Made by a program: the position numbers and the translations under genes. From Hysterangium stoloniferum (Eukaryota > Basidiomycota > Agaricomycetes > Hysterangiales > Hysterangiaceae), in the NCBI GenBank assembly GCA_015178975.1, contig WHVD01000023.1, positions 682,001-746,000 of the forward strand: a stretch of DNA of 64,000 nt, in the 5' to 3' direction. Under the pieces are notes generated by a model. That model ran no database searches and was not told where the DNA came from. It saw only the letters and a program-made list of their open reading frames with translations. The first letter of the stretch is position 1; the number at the start of each line of letters is the position of its first letter. This document shows, piece after piece, positions 32,975-44,300 of this stretch.

Positions 32975-33455
32975 AGCACTACATCAGAACTTATGCTACT
33001 GGCTAGGTGGCTATAGGTGATTGGTAACCATGTAATGATAAAAACAATGGAGGATACTAATGGACCATGGTGGGACCATGTTGGATATGAAGATGTTTTA
33101 CCCACTGTCTCAGATGTCATGAGGTTCATTCAGGTGTTTTACATACAGCACTACACACCTATACCTGTTGGCTCTTCTGTGGTCTCCAAGTAGCTCTATT
33201 ATATCATACAAATTCTGTAAAAAATTTCATAATGCACTTTGCATGACTTCTGGGAAAAATTTCAACTGGCCAGCTGTTCAAAGTATAATTCATGGGCTGA
33301 CTGATGAGGCTGTGTCGGTCTCATTTTCACCAGACGGGACTTGAATCATGGCCGGTTCCAGTGGCAGCACCGTCTGGCTCTGGGATGCCACAACAGGAAA
33401 GCTGGAGGAGGAGCTCCAAATACACTTGACAGCTTGTGTGATGCTGAGGTAGTAC
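32975..33455 (+). pseudogene. Relic of a NACHT-WD40 gene
   Basis: Two stretches match the STAND gene of the right edge. About 32980-33130 reads LLARWL, TMEDTNGPWWDHVGYEDV and VSDVMRFIQVF, equivalent to the end of the NACHT part (TMEGTNGSW, HAGYEDVSSTVLDVVRLIQMF). About 33260-33420 reads NFNWPAVQSIIHGLTDEAVS, VSFSPDGT, a stop, then STVWLWDATTGKLEEELQ, one WD40 repeat. Stops and shifts are frequent. Only one repeat remains. It is old compared with the near-identical repeats at 59-61 kb. Confidence 0.85.
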
Positions 33456-34434
33456 ACATTGCTCTAGATGGAATGGAGGTGGATGTGTCTTTGTCAAGGT
33501 TAGATGATGGACAGCTCTCTCCTCTTGAACTAGACTGTAGCTAGTAATCCTTGTATTCCCATTTTGTACAATTATTGCAAACCCAGCTTTGAAGCCCCTG
33601 GCAAGAAAGGCCCCATAGGCATCCATATGCGCCTGTCCTACCCTTCCACAGGTTTATCCATGAAGATTAGCATATAATAAATACAATAAAATTAAAATGA
33701 TACATGTCCTTTGAATTAATGTGATTACTTTCTAGCCTGGTAGGAGAGGCACCCATGGGTCACTGTGGGGCCATTCTTGCCCAGCACTTAAAAAATGGGT
33801 TTGCGGGAATAATGTTGTTTCCCAAAAAAAGAAATCATTATAAATCTTAATAATCCAAACCAAACAACCAAACATGCCGTGCCTTTGTACGTATGCCCAT
33901 CAGTCTAATTTTATTTTCTTGAAAAATCACTCTTATAGGACTACACAATCTGTACAAGAATTGGAAATAAAGCCAGCCTCAGAGGACCTAGCACTTCTAT
34001 GAGTTACCCTTCGGCAACCTTAGAAGCCTCGTGCCTGTCTTACATGTAACCTCTTACTTACATAACAAATTGTTTTTTTCTCCTGCCCGTCATGTATACG
34101 GTTCACTAGTTCATCCAGCAATACACTGTCATCCTATCAACCTGTGTAAACCAGACCCAGTGAGCCTATTTGAAAAGATGCTTTCACTTTTTTTGATACT
34201 GACTTGCATGCTTCATCTATTCGACCCCCAGACTTCAGATACATCCTCTGTATCCCCAGCTCCATTTTCATATGCCGAAATCATCGACCCTTCACATCCA
34301 TCCACAGTTTCTCACTCTTAATTCCTGCCCACTAGCTCCAGTTTTAGCACGGCACTCCAATTGACTTCCCATGGCCATCCACATCTTTTAAAGGACCCCT
34401 GACATCCTCAGGACTCCAAGGCCTGCGAGCTACT
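33456..34434. other. Geneless stretch with one MITE fragment
   Basis: Near 33740-33835 lies a fragment of the GACCC-type MITE (CCCATGGGTCACTG, TTGCCCAGCAC, TTTGCGGGAATAAT). The rest is A/T-rich unique-looking sequence with no supported gene. Confidence 0.5.
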
Positions 34435-34436
34435 TA

Positions 34437-35389
34437 AGGTAGGTGTCACTTTAGTTTGGCACCTGTTTATGTAAGCAAAAAAGTGACCTGCTCGCACTCC
34501 TTTCTGTGCTTCCACAACATAGATAATCTGTAATTAAAGCCCAGGGAAGTGGAGTTGGGATCCATTCCTCCAGTTCTCAGGTTTAAAACTTGAAAAATAA
34601 TTCACCCTTGCCAAGTAGTAGGACTTACAAATTTTGACTTTTTTTTTAAGTCTCTGAATGCTTAAAAACACATTTCCATGTGATTCTGAGATTTTCAAAA
34701 TTTCGACAGTGTCAGTATTGGCCGCTTACACAATCATCACGTGATATATTGGGCAGCCTTGTTTTAAGGGCCTAAAATTGGGAAAGAAAATTGTATTAAA
34801 TTCAAATATATGTACCTATATTACTTACATAAAAATTCTCCTAAGAAAAGAGGGTATAGTTGCACATGTACTTGTGCAGTAAGCCATGCACTTGATCACA
34901 GGCCACATTACATAAGCAGCACAGTACAGTTCTACTACCATGCCTCAGAAGTCTAAAGCTGCACAATCTCACATCAAAAACCTTGGATCCAAGACACAAA
35001 AAAAGCCCTCAGTGACAATCAAGGATGTCCCAGATGATGATGACTTCAATTGCAAACCAGTTTCTCTCAATCTAAATCAAAGCAATGAAAGGATGTATGA
35101 GGAAGCATTTATTGTGGATGAAGAAGATGGATCTCTCACCTTGGTGGGCTTTCTTGATAACTTTGAGGAAGAACCTCTACCAGATCTTGCTCATGATTTG
35201 GACTTGGATGAAAATGATAAAAATCCTACAGATTATTACCCAGAGATTCAAGAACTCTCTGTATAGTGACCATCCAATTCATTTTTGACTTCATAATAAA
35301 TTTTTCAAAAATTTGATTTGCAAATTTGGCCACTCTTGGCACTTAGTAATATGATTACATAAGGTGCTGAACTAAAGTGACGCCTACCT
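34437..35389 (+). mobile_element. 953-bp TA-flanked DNA element with one ORF
   Basis: Terminal inverted repeats of about 37 bp, AGGTAGGTGTCACTTTAGTT at the left and the complement of AACTAAAGTGACGCCTACCT at the right (three mismatches or so), directly flanked by TA at 34435-34436 and 35390-35391. A TA target fits the Tc1/mariner/pogo superfamily. It is too short for a complete transposase. Confidence 0.85.
34940..35266 (+). CDS. 108-residue acidic protein inside the 953-bp element
   Basis: Intact ORF from ATG to TAG. The N-terminus is basic (MPQKSKAAQSHIKNLGSKTQ); the rest is strongly acidic (VPDDDDF, VDEEDGSLT, EEPLPDLAHDLDLDEND). It resembles the N-terminal leader that precedes the DNA-binding part in some fungal pogo/CENP-B-like transposases; that likeness is from memory and weak. 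It lacks any HTH or DDE domain. If real it would be a truncated transposase head kept by a non-autonomous element; it may also be untranslated. The only uninterrupted non-repeat ORF from 6 to 58 kb with a good ATG. Confidence 0.4.
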   Translation: MPQKSKAAQSHIKNLGSKTQKKPSVTIKDVPDDDDFNCKPVSLNLNQSNERMYEEAFIVDEEDGSLTLVGFLDNFEEEPLPDLAHDLDLDENDKNPTDYYPEIQELSV

Positions 35390-35391
35390 TA

Positions 35392-35900
35392 TATGCAAAA
35401 CATATCTTTCCCATTCCTTCTTTGACACTCCCAGCTGCAATGTACATCATCAACCATCCCTTTCACCATCACTGTCCTGCACCGACTGGACATTTTGAAT
35501 CTGAGATCAACATTCGTCACACTCACTACTACTCATTCATGCACCATCATATCCATCTGTCACCCCAACCTTTGCTGCCAACACTAGGTCGCTTGTATTA
35601 CCGAGTCATGAATCACAGGTTCTGGACATGCTGGGAAGCAGGCAATTCTACCATCAGAAAAGAAATCATTCACTTGGTGCAATCTCAACTTATTTTCAAG
35701 GACAACACTTGTAAGCTTTGAGACAAAGGAGAAATTGTTTCATTGGCCAGATGTTTACTGTTAGTGTTAAAATCAAAATGTGAAGTAGCACTTGGAATGG
35801 AGACAGAATCGGTAGCTGGGCATATGTATCTAGAGTATACATACTTTTCCAGCTCACTGCGAGTATTTGCAGGTGGGTGCTCCATTGGAACAGATCCTGC
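35392..35900. other. Unassigned stretch with a weak ORF
   Basis: An ORF at 35377-35721 crosses the end of the 953-bp element and has no recognisable motif apart from RLYYRVMNHRFWTCWEAG. I do not call it a gene. Confidence 0.3.
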
Positions 35901-35905
35901 ATGAG

Positions 35906-36395
35906 TGTCACGAATGTACAAACTCAAATTTCGATAATATTCAATTTAATATTTCTTTGACATTTCTTCGACATTCCTTCGACTTTCCGACTCAATTTCC
36001 GACTCGACTTCTGACTCGACTATTCTTCGATAATATCTTTGACAATCTCGAATATCTTTGACTTGTCTCAGGTTGATGTCATTGATGATTTCACTTTGAT
36101 ATCATATTATCATCATAGGTAAATGATATATAGTATATAAGGGCAATGATAGGAATGAAGGAAGTCAGTCAGAAAACCTGTACTATATTATATTATTATT
36201 GTATTACATAATCGTCAAATTTTTCCGAGTCCTTCTTTGACTTATTTATTCATGAGCCTGTGTGTCCTATCTTTGCCTCATGCTTTATCAACAGGAGGAA
36301 TTAATACTTCGTCAAATGAGGCATCTTTATTTGATATTGTTGAATATTCTTCAATTGTTTATTCGACTTTATTGAGTAAAATTTGATTTGTGACA
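35906..36395 (+). mobile_element. Solo LTR, family D, TSD ATGAG
   Basis: 490 bp, TGTCACGAATG...GATTTGTGACA, flanked by ATGAG at 35901-35905 and 36396-36400. Repeated TTCGACTTTCCGACTCGAC-like words lie in its first third. Relatives at 48450-48879 and 54833-56031. Confidence 0.95.
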
Positions 36396-36652
36396 ATGAG
36401 GCTGCTTCTCTGACCATGGCCTCAGATGATTTCAGAATAGCAAAAATTCTTTCAAAGCACTTGTTGAATGGCAGAATTACTCGCCACAAATCAGGTGATG
36501 TTGTTGGATGATTACTACTGATACAGGTGTTCCATGTGGGCCTTGTTAAAAAATGGGTGAACAATCGAATCAGTCCGTTAGTGATCGAACTTGATTTACA
36601 AAAGTACGTTGAACCATCTTTCTGAACCAGTGCAGGAACTGATCTCCGATAG

Positions 36653-37197
36653 TGTTATGACCCATTCCCGGATGTTTCAATATCCGACTTCCAATCTCCG
36701 ACTACGGAACATCATAGTTACCGTATCATCCGCATTCTTCCCTTGTTCTGCATTTGGTAATTTGTTCGTTGACAAGTATTCACTCGTTTGTTTGTTGTAT
36801 TCCCGTTTCAGAATATTGTCTCCTCAATATGTCTTATTGTATTTCCATTTTAAGAACATTTCCATTTCCGTCTTATTATGATCTTAGTTTGTAGTACAAT
36901 AACAAGTAGACTTATATTAGTTTCCGTGAATTTGTACTTTACCTTAGATCTGATATCGACTTAGTTTCTTATTCCTTCTCCCATCTTTCTGTATGCTTGA
37001 TATTCGGAACTCTTCGGAACTCTGAATATCCGTATCTTCCATTGTAAGTCTCACCTCTGAAATTAAGGACTTTTGAGTGTTTGCATAGAGGCGCAGCACA
37101 TAAGCTGAAGCCGACGTCCTGACCCTATCCGATAGTTCCCGACTTCCCAGTGACTTTCCGATAGTTCTGGAATAAGTTCCCGACATGGCACTAAACA
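36653..37197 (+). mobile_element. Solo LTR, family E, TSD GATAG
   Basis: 545 bp, TGTTATGACCC...CACTAAACA, flanked by GATAG at 36648-36652 and 37198-37202. It contains GCGCAGCACATAAGCTGAAG near 37091. Confidence 0.95.
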
Positions 37198-37346
37198 GAT
37201 AGACAGCATGTACACCATCCTCATTGATTCCGTTTTAAAATATTTGTTTTGATTTTCAAGATGCCAACATCTCATCTATTAGATGTCAGGCAGTTTGGGA
37301 AATAATGACAACAAATGTATTCTATATTAATAACAAGGCCACCACA

Positions 37347-39990
37347 TTATTCATCACTTCCCCAGTGTGGCCGTCTTTTCACAGCTATTTGAGGTGCCAC
37401 ACCTTGAGTTCCAGAAGGAAGTCTCATGTAGTTCTTTGTGGGCTTAGTCACCCAGATCCTGTTATCAACAGCATGTGGAATCCAGAATAACCGGTCCCAA
37501 ATCCAACTCTTGATGTCCCCCCAAATCTGCTCTACCATCTCCTTTTCCCCACGTTAGCAAATTTCCTTCCACTTCAAATAGTACATGCAATTCCGGTAAT
37601 TTTGTGTTTTCGGAGGAGTCTCATGTCCATATGGTGGGAACAAGTAATTGACAGCATGATCCCAGTCATCCTTTGTAGTGACCTTATATGCACATTCATT
37701 CCAGATAACAGATAGATCCCGATGGTGGTAAACATCTTCTCCAGCATTCAGCCACTCATCCTGAGTTAGTTTCAGATATGATGGATTGAGAGCACCACAG
37801 CATGTAGGAGCTCTATTGGTCAAGTCCATAAGAAACTGTTGCCATAGAAAAGTGATGCATTTGTCCACATTCTGGAAGTTATCAGGTTTGTTATTATCAT
37901 TTTCCTCATCCATATCTGAACCGCTATCCACTGGACAATCTGGGATTCTTTTCCCCCTTTCTGAGAGATTGAAGATAGTCTCCTGGACCCTGTTCCCGTC
38001 GTCAGGTATGTAGGTTGGTGTTAGCTTCATTTTATTGGTGACAATACGAGTAGATGGAAGCACACCAAGTGGGAGGATCCCAGTTTTGTTGAATTGAAAA
38101 TGAATTTCCTCTTGCAGTGCCTTGAAAAAAGCTTGAAATGCAGCTGCAGTCAGACTGGGACCACCTGTTCGGAACTGGGGAACTTCCTTAATAAAGAGTC
38201 GACGAATATAAAGCGCACCATATGGATTCCAAGGTGTCAACTCTACTTCCTCCTCACACTCCTCCTCCTCCTCCTCCTCCTCCTCCTCCTCTTCTTCTTC
38301 TTCTTCAGCTTGGAGTTGATGTCGACCATGAGGAGTAAACATAAGAGTAAGATGGTCCAGTTGATCATCAACTTCTGTTAAGGGTAAAATGGCTTCCATC
38401 AGTTTTCTATCTGCACTCTCATCATCTGGTCGTGAATGAAGCCCATTTATTAGCCACAAACAAGCAGCAGTAAGGAGAAGAGCTTCAGGCTTAGTATGAA
38501 GCTCAGAAGGTCCCTCTGCCTGCATCCTGATAACATGTGCCATGACCACTAAGCGATAAGATCTAAACTCCCTACAGATTCATTAGAAACACAAATATAT
38601 TCAGAAGAAATAAATAAAATTACCACCATACTTCCTGTCAGAATGCCAGTAAAGAATCCCTAATGACCTCGGTGTTTAATTCCTGTAGAACCGTGGTTGC
38701 ATGCATGGCTGGAACCCTAACTTCTACACGACCGTTTGAGCTATTCATTTCACCAGCCATGTTGTAGGTACCCAATAGTCCTTCAATGAATCTTGGAGGT
38801 TGTGTCACACCCATGACTTCTTTCATCATTATTGTTTTTCCATGGTGTGTACCCTCAGGATTGTAGGTAAGCGCTTTATCTGTTGTATAGAGTTGGAAAT
38901 AAGCCACCTCAAATGCACCTTGCGCTTGTGCTCCCGGTTCTATATGACAACCAGAAACTGAAGGGAGGTGGCTGACAATGTCACGACTGTATTTAGAACT
39001 CCCAAGGGTGGTTATCCAACTCACATGATGTTCAGGGATTTGAAGAATTTCCTTGATCATGTGAAAATGGGAGTGTCGACCACTGGAGACAATCTTTTTG
39101 TTCATTGCTAAATTCAATGCCAACATCTATCCACCACTGGCCCTCTCTCCATCCTTCATCCAAAATATAAGGTGGGAGGTTGGCTTCTATCAGGAACTCC
39201 TCTAGAGCCATTTCTGCAGATACGGAATCTAGAGAATGTTGGGTGCTATGCTTGATGCCCCACACAGTGTGGATAAAGAAGATGTCATGTCCCCATTCGA
39301 TTTTATTCAACTCAAGTTGTTTACAAATTGTGTCACTGATCGTGCCGACTATGTATTGGGGGAGCATTTTTGATTGGTAGGACAAATATCCAGAACGCTT
39401 GCATGCATGAAACATTTTAGTGTCATAAGTGCTAGGCCAGTCAGAAGTGTGTTGAGGAAGAGAATTTTCTATAGTGGGGTGAAGACCTTTTTGATAAAAG
39501 ATGACCTTCTCTTCCTTTGTCATCTTTGGACTTTGACAGCCAGAAGTTGCAAGATGGGGGAAGAAGATATGGATCATGTATTGTGTTCCCCATGAACTGA
39601 AATGGAGATTAGGGATTTAGTGATAATCAATAGATCTCATCTTCTGTGGAGAATAGTTAGTTAGGATGGTTAACAAATCAAATACCACTTACATTGCCAT
39701 CCGGTATCGGATACTTAAGGTGAATGCTTGTTGACAGTGACTCCATGGGATTGCTGATTGGATAGACCATTATGGATGACTGAATGATAATGTTTTGGGT
39801 AATTCCAATCAGAGAGTTGTAGTCACGATTTGCAATGATGCCATGATCCTGGGTTAGGGGGTTGAGTATTGGATCCACCACTGCAAGCTCCCCACTCATA
39901 GTGTCTTCTCCAGTTAGAATGAACTTGATAAAATCAACATCTCCCTCATTTTCATAGTCCATTGCGTGGAGGATAAATTCCTCAAGGGTG
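37347..39990 (-). pseudogene. Unknown ~800-residue protein gene, broken, divergent from the SNF2 gene
   Basis: Exon-like pieces on the minus strand: 39984-39692 (YTLEEFILHAMDYENEG), 39590-39032 (FYQKGLHPTIENSLP, PPYILDEGWREGQWWIDVGI), 39065-38638 (TYNPEGTHHGKTIMMKEVMG), 38572-37557 (MAHVIRMQAEGPSELHTKPE, then a Glu run, then TRIVTNKMKLTPTY and MYYLKWKEIC) and, past an in-frame TAA at 37554-37556, 37553-37350 (VDNRIWVTKPTKNYM). Introns are plausible: donor GTAAGT near 39689, and a 57-nt candidate near 38630 with GTATGG, CTAAT and TAG. Two one-base shifts and the stop indicate a pseudogene. I recognise no domain. Confidence 0.6.
38258..38306 (-). repeat. Trinucleotide tract coding for poly-Glu
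   Basis: A (CTC)n then (TTC)n tract on the plus strand, encoding about 17 Glu on the minus strand inside the unknown protein. The repeat keeps the frame. Confidence 0.9.
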
Positions 39991-41190
39991 TAGGCTCATG
40001 TGGGAAGTGAAAGGTAAAGATCACGATTCATTCTTATTGTGGTTTGTTAAAAGCAAGCTCAAAAGGGAGATAGTGCAATGTCAAGTAACAGATTGGGGAA
40101 GTATTGGAATGTGGGATACAGTACTCGGAAATTCAATAGTCGGTTGTAAGATTCCTCTCACCAACTCCGACAAAAAGAGCAATGAACAAACAAAACTAAC
40201 AACCCAATAGCCCAACCATAGATGCTAGATTCTAAGTGTACCCAAGAAATTGTTGACAATCAGGTATATATATTTTTTCATATTATTGGATTACTGTGCT
40301 GACCAGTTTGAAGGATTAACACAAGGCAAGTGAATGAAGCATGAGGCAGGAGGTATGGGTGCAAAAGAATATGTACAGGGAAATGAACGCCCTTCTGGCA
40401 TTTTACATAAATTGCATTAGAGCATTATATTTTGGCAGAGGTAAGTGCAGGTAGAAATTGACTTAGAAGTTAGGCTGAAAAGGTGGGATATGAATGCTGG
40501 TATCCATGCCATTAGGATCACCCATGGTTTAGAACTGCCAATATGTACTGTGGGAATAGTGCTTCTGAATAAATCAAATTATATTCTTGAAGATTCAAAA
40601 GAATATGCCATTATTTTTGTTCATATTCACATCTATGGCTCATCAGACGGTAATAAATAATAATGATAGATCTCGCCAAATCAAGACTTTACTGTAGTTA
40701 TTCCTATATGGTCTTTAGAACAAAGAATGTTAATATAGAAAATAAATATATTAGAACATACCAATATAAGCTACCACTTACAGTACCTTTAGTGGAACTA
40801 TACTGGAAGAAATGACTAAATATATGCATACATCCAGAGGTCTTTCGCTGTCATTGACAATTAAAAGTGGCTGCGGTCTTATAGCGGAGCCTGTCAACCT
40901 TGTGTGATTTCACACCGGATGCGATCAGATCAGATATAGTGGTAACTATAACTCTGTTTTTGTCACCATCATTTGGTCACACACTGCTTGGTCACACCAC
41001 ATGTCAGTCATCATCTCAGAATGTCCTTCTCACAACACAACCCTCCATGCCCCATTCTCCAAATTACTGGAATCCCATATCATTACTCAATCTGTATACT
41101 CTGCCATTGTCATTTCCTCTCTTACATTTGAACCCTTTCCATTTTAATTTTCCCAGTTTGAACCCTTACCATTGAATTTTCCATAGATGC
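39991..41190. other. Region between divergent gene pieces
   Basis: Contains no supported gene. ORFs near 40445-40660 and 40900-41175 are short and without motifs. It may hold the promoters of the two divergent genes; TCACACC-type inverted words occur near 40905-41010. Confidence 0.35.
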
Positions 41191-41379
41191 ATGCTCATCC
41201 AAGCTCTGGACATCAGCATGACTGCTTTATGTATGTTTATCCCTCATTACTATTGCCCTCTTTTCCCCTTCTATTTCACACATTCCTGCCATATTTTTCT
41301 GAGTTTGCCATTGCCCGATTTGCTGCCTGATCTTCTCCAAACCTCTCTTCCACATCTCTCTCTCATGCCTAGTCTAACT

Positions 41380-44300
41380 GCTGCTACAGCCTTTATTGAC
41401 CTCTACTATAATCCTAGTTTCCCTGGTGCTCCCTGGAACTTTCCCCGATGGAAAGAAATTTCAAACGTCCAACATGGACTCTTCTCAAACGATGATCAAC
41501 TTCTTCCCAAAGGGATAAACTGACAGCAGTCTGACAGCCTCCAATCCTACTTCCATCAATACAAACACCTTGACATGAACAAAAACAAGGCCAAATTCTC
41601 TTCTAGTGATGATAAACAGAAGGTGGTAGTTATGAGTCGAAAAACTTAGAATGATTACATCAAGACAAAATGGGTAACATGGCAGCTTCATGACAAAATC
41701 ATCAGGGGATTCACCAAATGTGGCATTCATCCTCTCACTATCTTTGTTGCCGAAGGTATGGATCAATGGCCTAATGCAGACGTGTATATCCCAGCAGCAG
41801 TGGAGACAATTGTGATGGAACTTGTTGGACCGGACACCTTCAATTCCAATGATCATCTGCATAGTCAAATCCGCAGATCTATACAAACCTTTGCTCAATG
41901 ATCTTGGCTAAGAATGCGAGTCAAGGCCAAGAGAGACCAGCGTGATATGAGAAAGTTAGAAAATGAGGCAATCAAGGTGTTCAAAGGTCATACATCATCT
42001 TCATTTCACTCTTCATTTATCTCTAACCAACCTTTCTATAGCTCTTGATGAGGATGACATTACAAAGGCAAAAATAATTCAGACCATGCGTGCCATTGCA
42101 AAATGGAAAGAGATTGTGGATACTTATGATACTAAGAGCAATCAGGAAAAGGCCACAGAGATGTTAGGTGAGATTGAGCGCTTATTAGAGAATATTCACA
42201 TCAAGCGTGCAGGGGAACCCAAGACTAAAAGGACTGGGCCACAAAAATGTATGTACACCATTTTCACACCACATATCAGAATCTGAAACACCTGTTTAGG
42301 GCTATTCCGGAACAATTGCACCCTATTAATCAACATGGCCACCGAAAAAGACATAGAAGAGTTATCCCACCTTTATGAATGATATTTCAGTACATCTGAA
42401 GACGAGAATCCTTTAGTCAATTAGGAACAGCCAATTAGGGTTTCATTGAATGATATAGAAAGTGGAGATAAGGGAATGGAGAAGGAGTATAATCTTGATC
42501 CCAACACTCTTGCAGTGAATATCGGCTTCACCAGGGATCACCTTCCTCATCAATTCATCACTACTCGCCATGTCATGGGGAAGAACGCTTGGGATCAGCT
42601 GGAGCTTTTTGTCACAAAGGCAAATCCAGACTACCTTGTGGAAAATAGGCTGCACTGGCATCAAACAGCTGGTGTTCATTCCATCGCTAGAAATATTTTT
42701 ACTCCCACCCCTGATCCCAACCACTGCTGCGGGATATTAATCTGTGATGAAGTGGGCCTCAGAAAGACTTCACTCACCATCGCAATCATCGCTTTCTTGA
42801 ATCAGTCAATATCAATGCAGCAGCGAGGCCAACTGCCCCCAGTATTAGGTGAGTGCTCTCTTAATCGAGGATGTTCCCTCATGCTTATAGTTATAATGAC
42901 AGCGGATCGTAAATATCTTAATGGGCATGATGCAATTCCAGCATTTCCCCATTTGATCATTGTTCCTGGAACACTGAGAGGTCAGTGGATAAAGGAACTT
43001 AAATCAATGTTCCTTCTGAGAAGTGTGGATATTCTAGTATATGAATGTCCCAGGAAGGGTAACCCGGATTTCTGGAGTGTCAGTGGGCCGATTTCAAAGT
43101 CGGTACATGAACCACAAAATATCATTGTGGTCACAAGTCATTCCAGTCTTCAGAATGAGTATCAGTGACTTTACAAGTCTAGACCTGAGCGGGGGAAGTG
43201 CTCTTGGGAACTTCCAAATCAGAAGAGCAGTATGACTACATATGACAGGACACTTTTCAGGCAGGATTGGCTGATGGTGAGCCTGGACAAGGCTCACGAA
43301 ATGCGAAGCATCGGTGTTAAGTATTATTCTACTTTGGCCCTCTTCAAGCAGGCCATGGTGAAGATCACATTAACGGGCACTCCTTTGCAGACTTCACCAA
43401 GGGTAAGTACAATCATACAACTTGTATCATCTAGTCTAACTGTTCTTCTTCAGGATATATCTGCTCTGGGTCAACTGATTGGGCTAAAAGGTTTTATGAC
43501 AGAAGAATTCCACAACCAGGAAAAAGATGACAATGCCACCATTCGCCAAGCTAAGAAGTATGATGATAATGGCAAATCTGTGAGGAAGGCACAGATTAAG
43601 ACAGTTAGAAAGATGCACAGGATGTTTGCAGGCCATATTCTACGCTGTGTCCCAGATAGCAAGGATTGGGAAGGCAAGAAACTGCTCGATATACCTCCTC
43701 ACAAAGATATAATTGGAATCCTAATGCTGACAGAGCATGAGAATGAAATCCTCAAGGATCATGCAGAGATGGCTGGAGCATGGTACACTGACTGTGCTTG
43801 CTGTATTATTCAGGCTAAAGAAACATTACAAGTGTTCTGAGTGCAAATGAAACGGGAAAATTGCAAACAAAGGTGAGTCGTCGAGTTACATTTAACTGTC
43901 ATCTGTGCTGGCTGATGTGTTACCCTTAGAAGTTTTACTACGAATACCGAAGTGCAGTTTCTTATGCACAGGAAGATACAGAAGTGTGGTTACCTGAGTT
44001 CCAGACCTTAGGAGATTGGGAGCCAGCGAAATCAACAAAGATGGATGTCTGTGCCAAAATATGCGAGCACTATCTCTCTGACAATAATATTCCTGATGTT
44101 GAATTCAATGAGGGCGTTCACATTTTCCCAGGACTGGAGGTGCCATCTCAGATAATGAATAGGAGGATACTTATCTATTCAGAGTCACCAATGGTAACCT
44201 GCCTGCTCTGTAATGTTAGAAAAGAAAATTTGACTCAATTTATATGCTGCTAATGATGTGGTTTGACAGGTATTGGAACTGTATGGGATGAAGAACCTTT

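Noticed and set aside
40445..40660. Short gene (71 codons) between the divergent genes
   Set aside because: No motif, no intron signals and a weak start; not better than chance.
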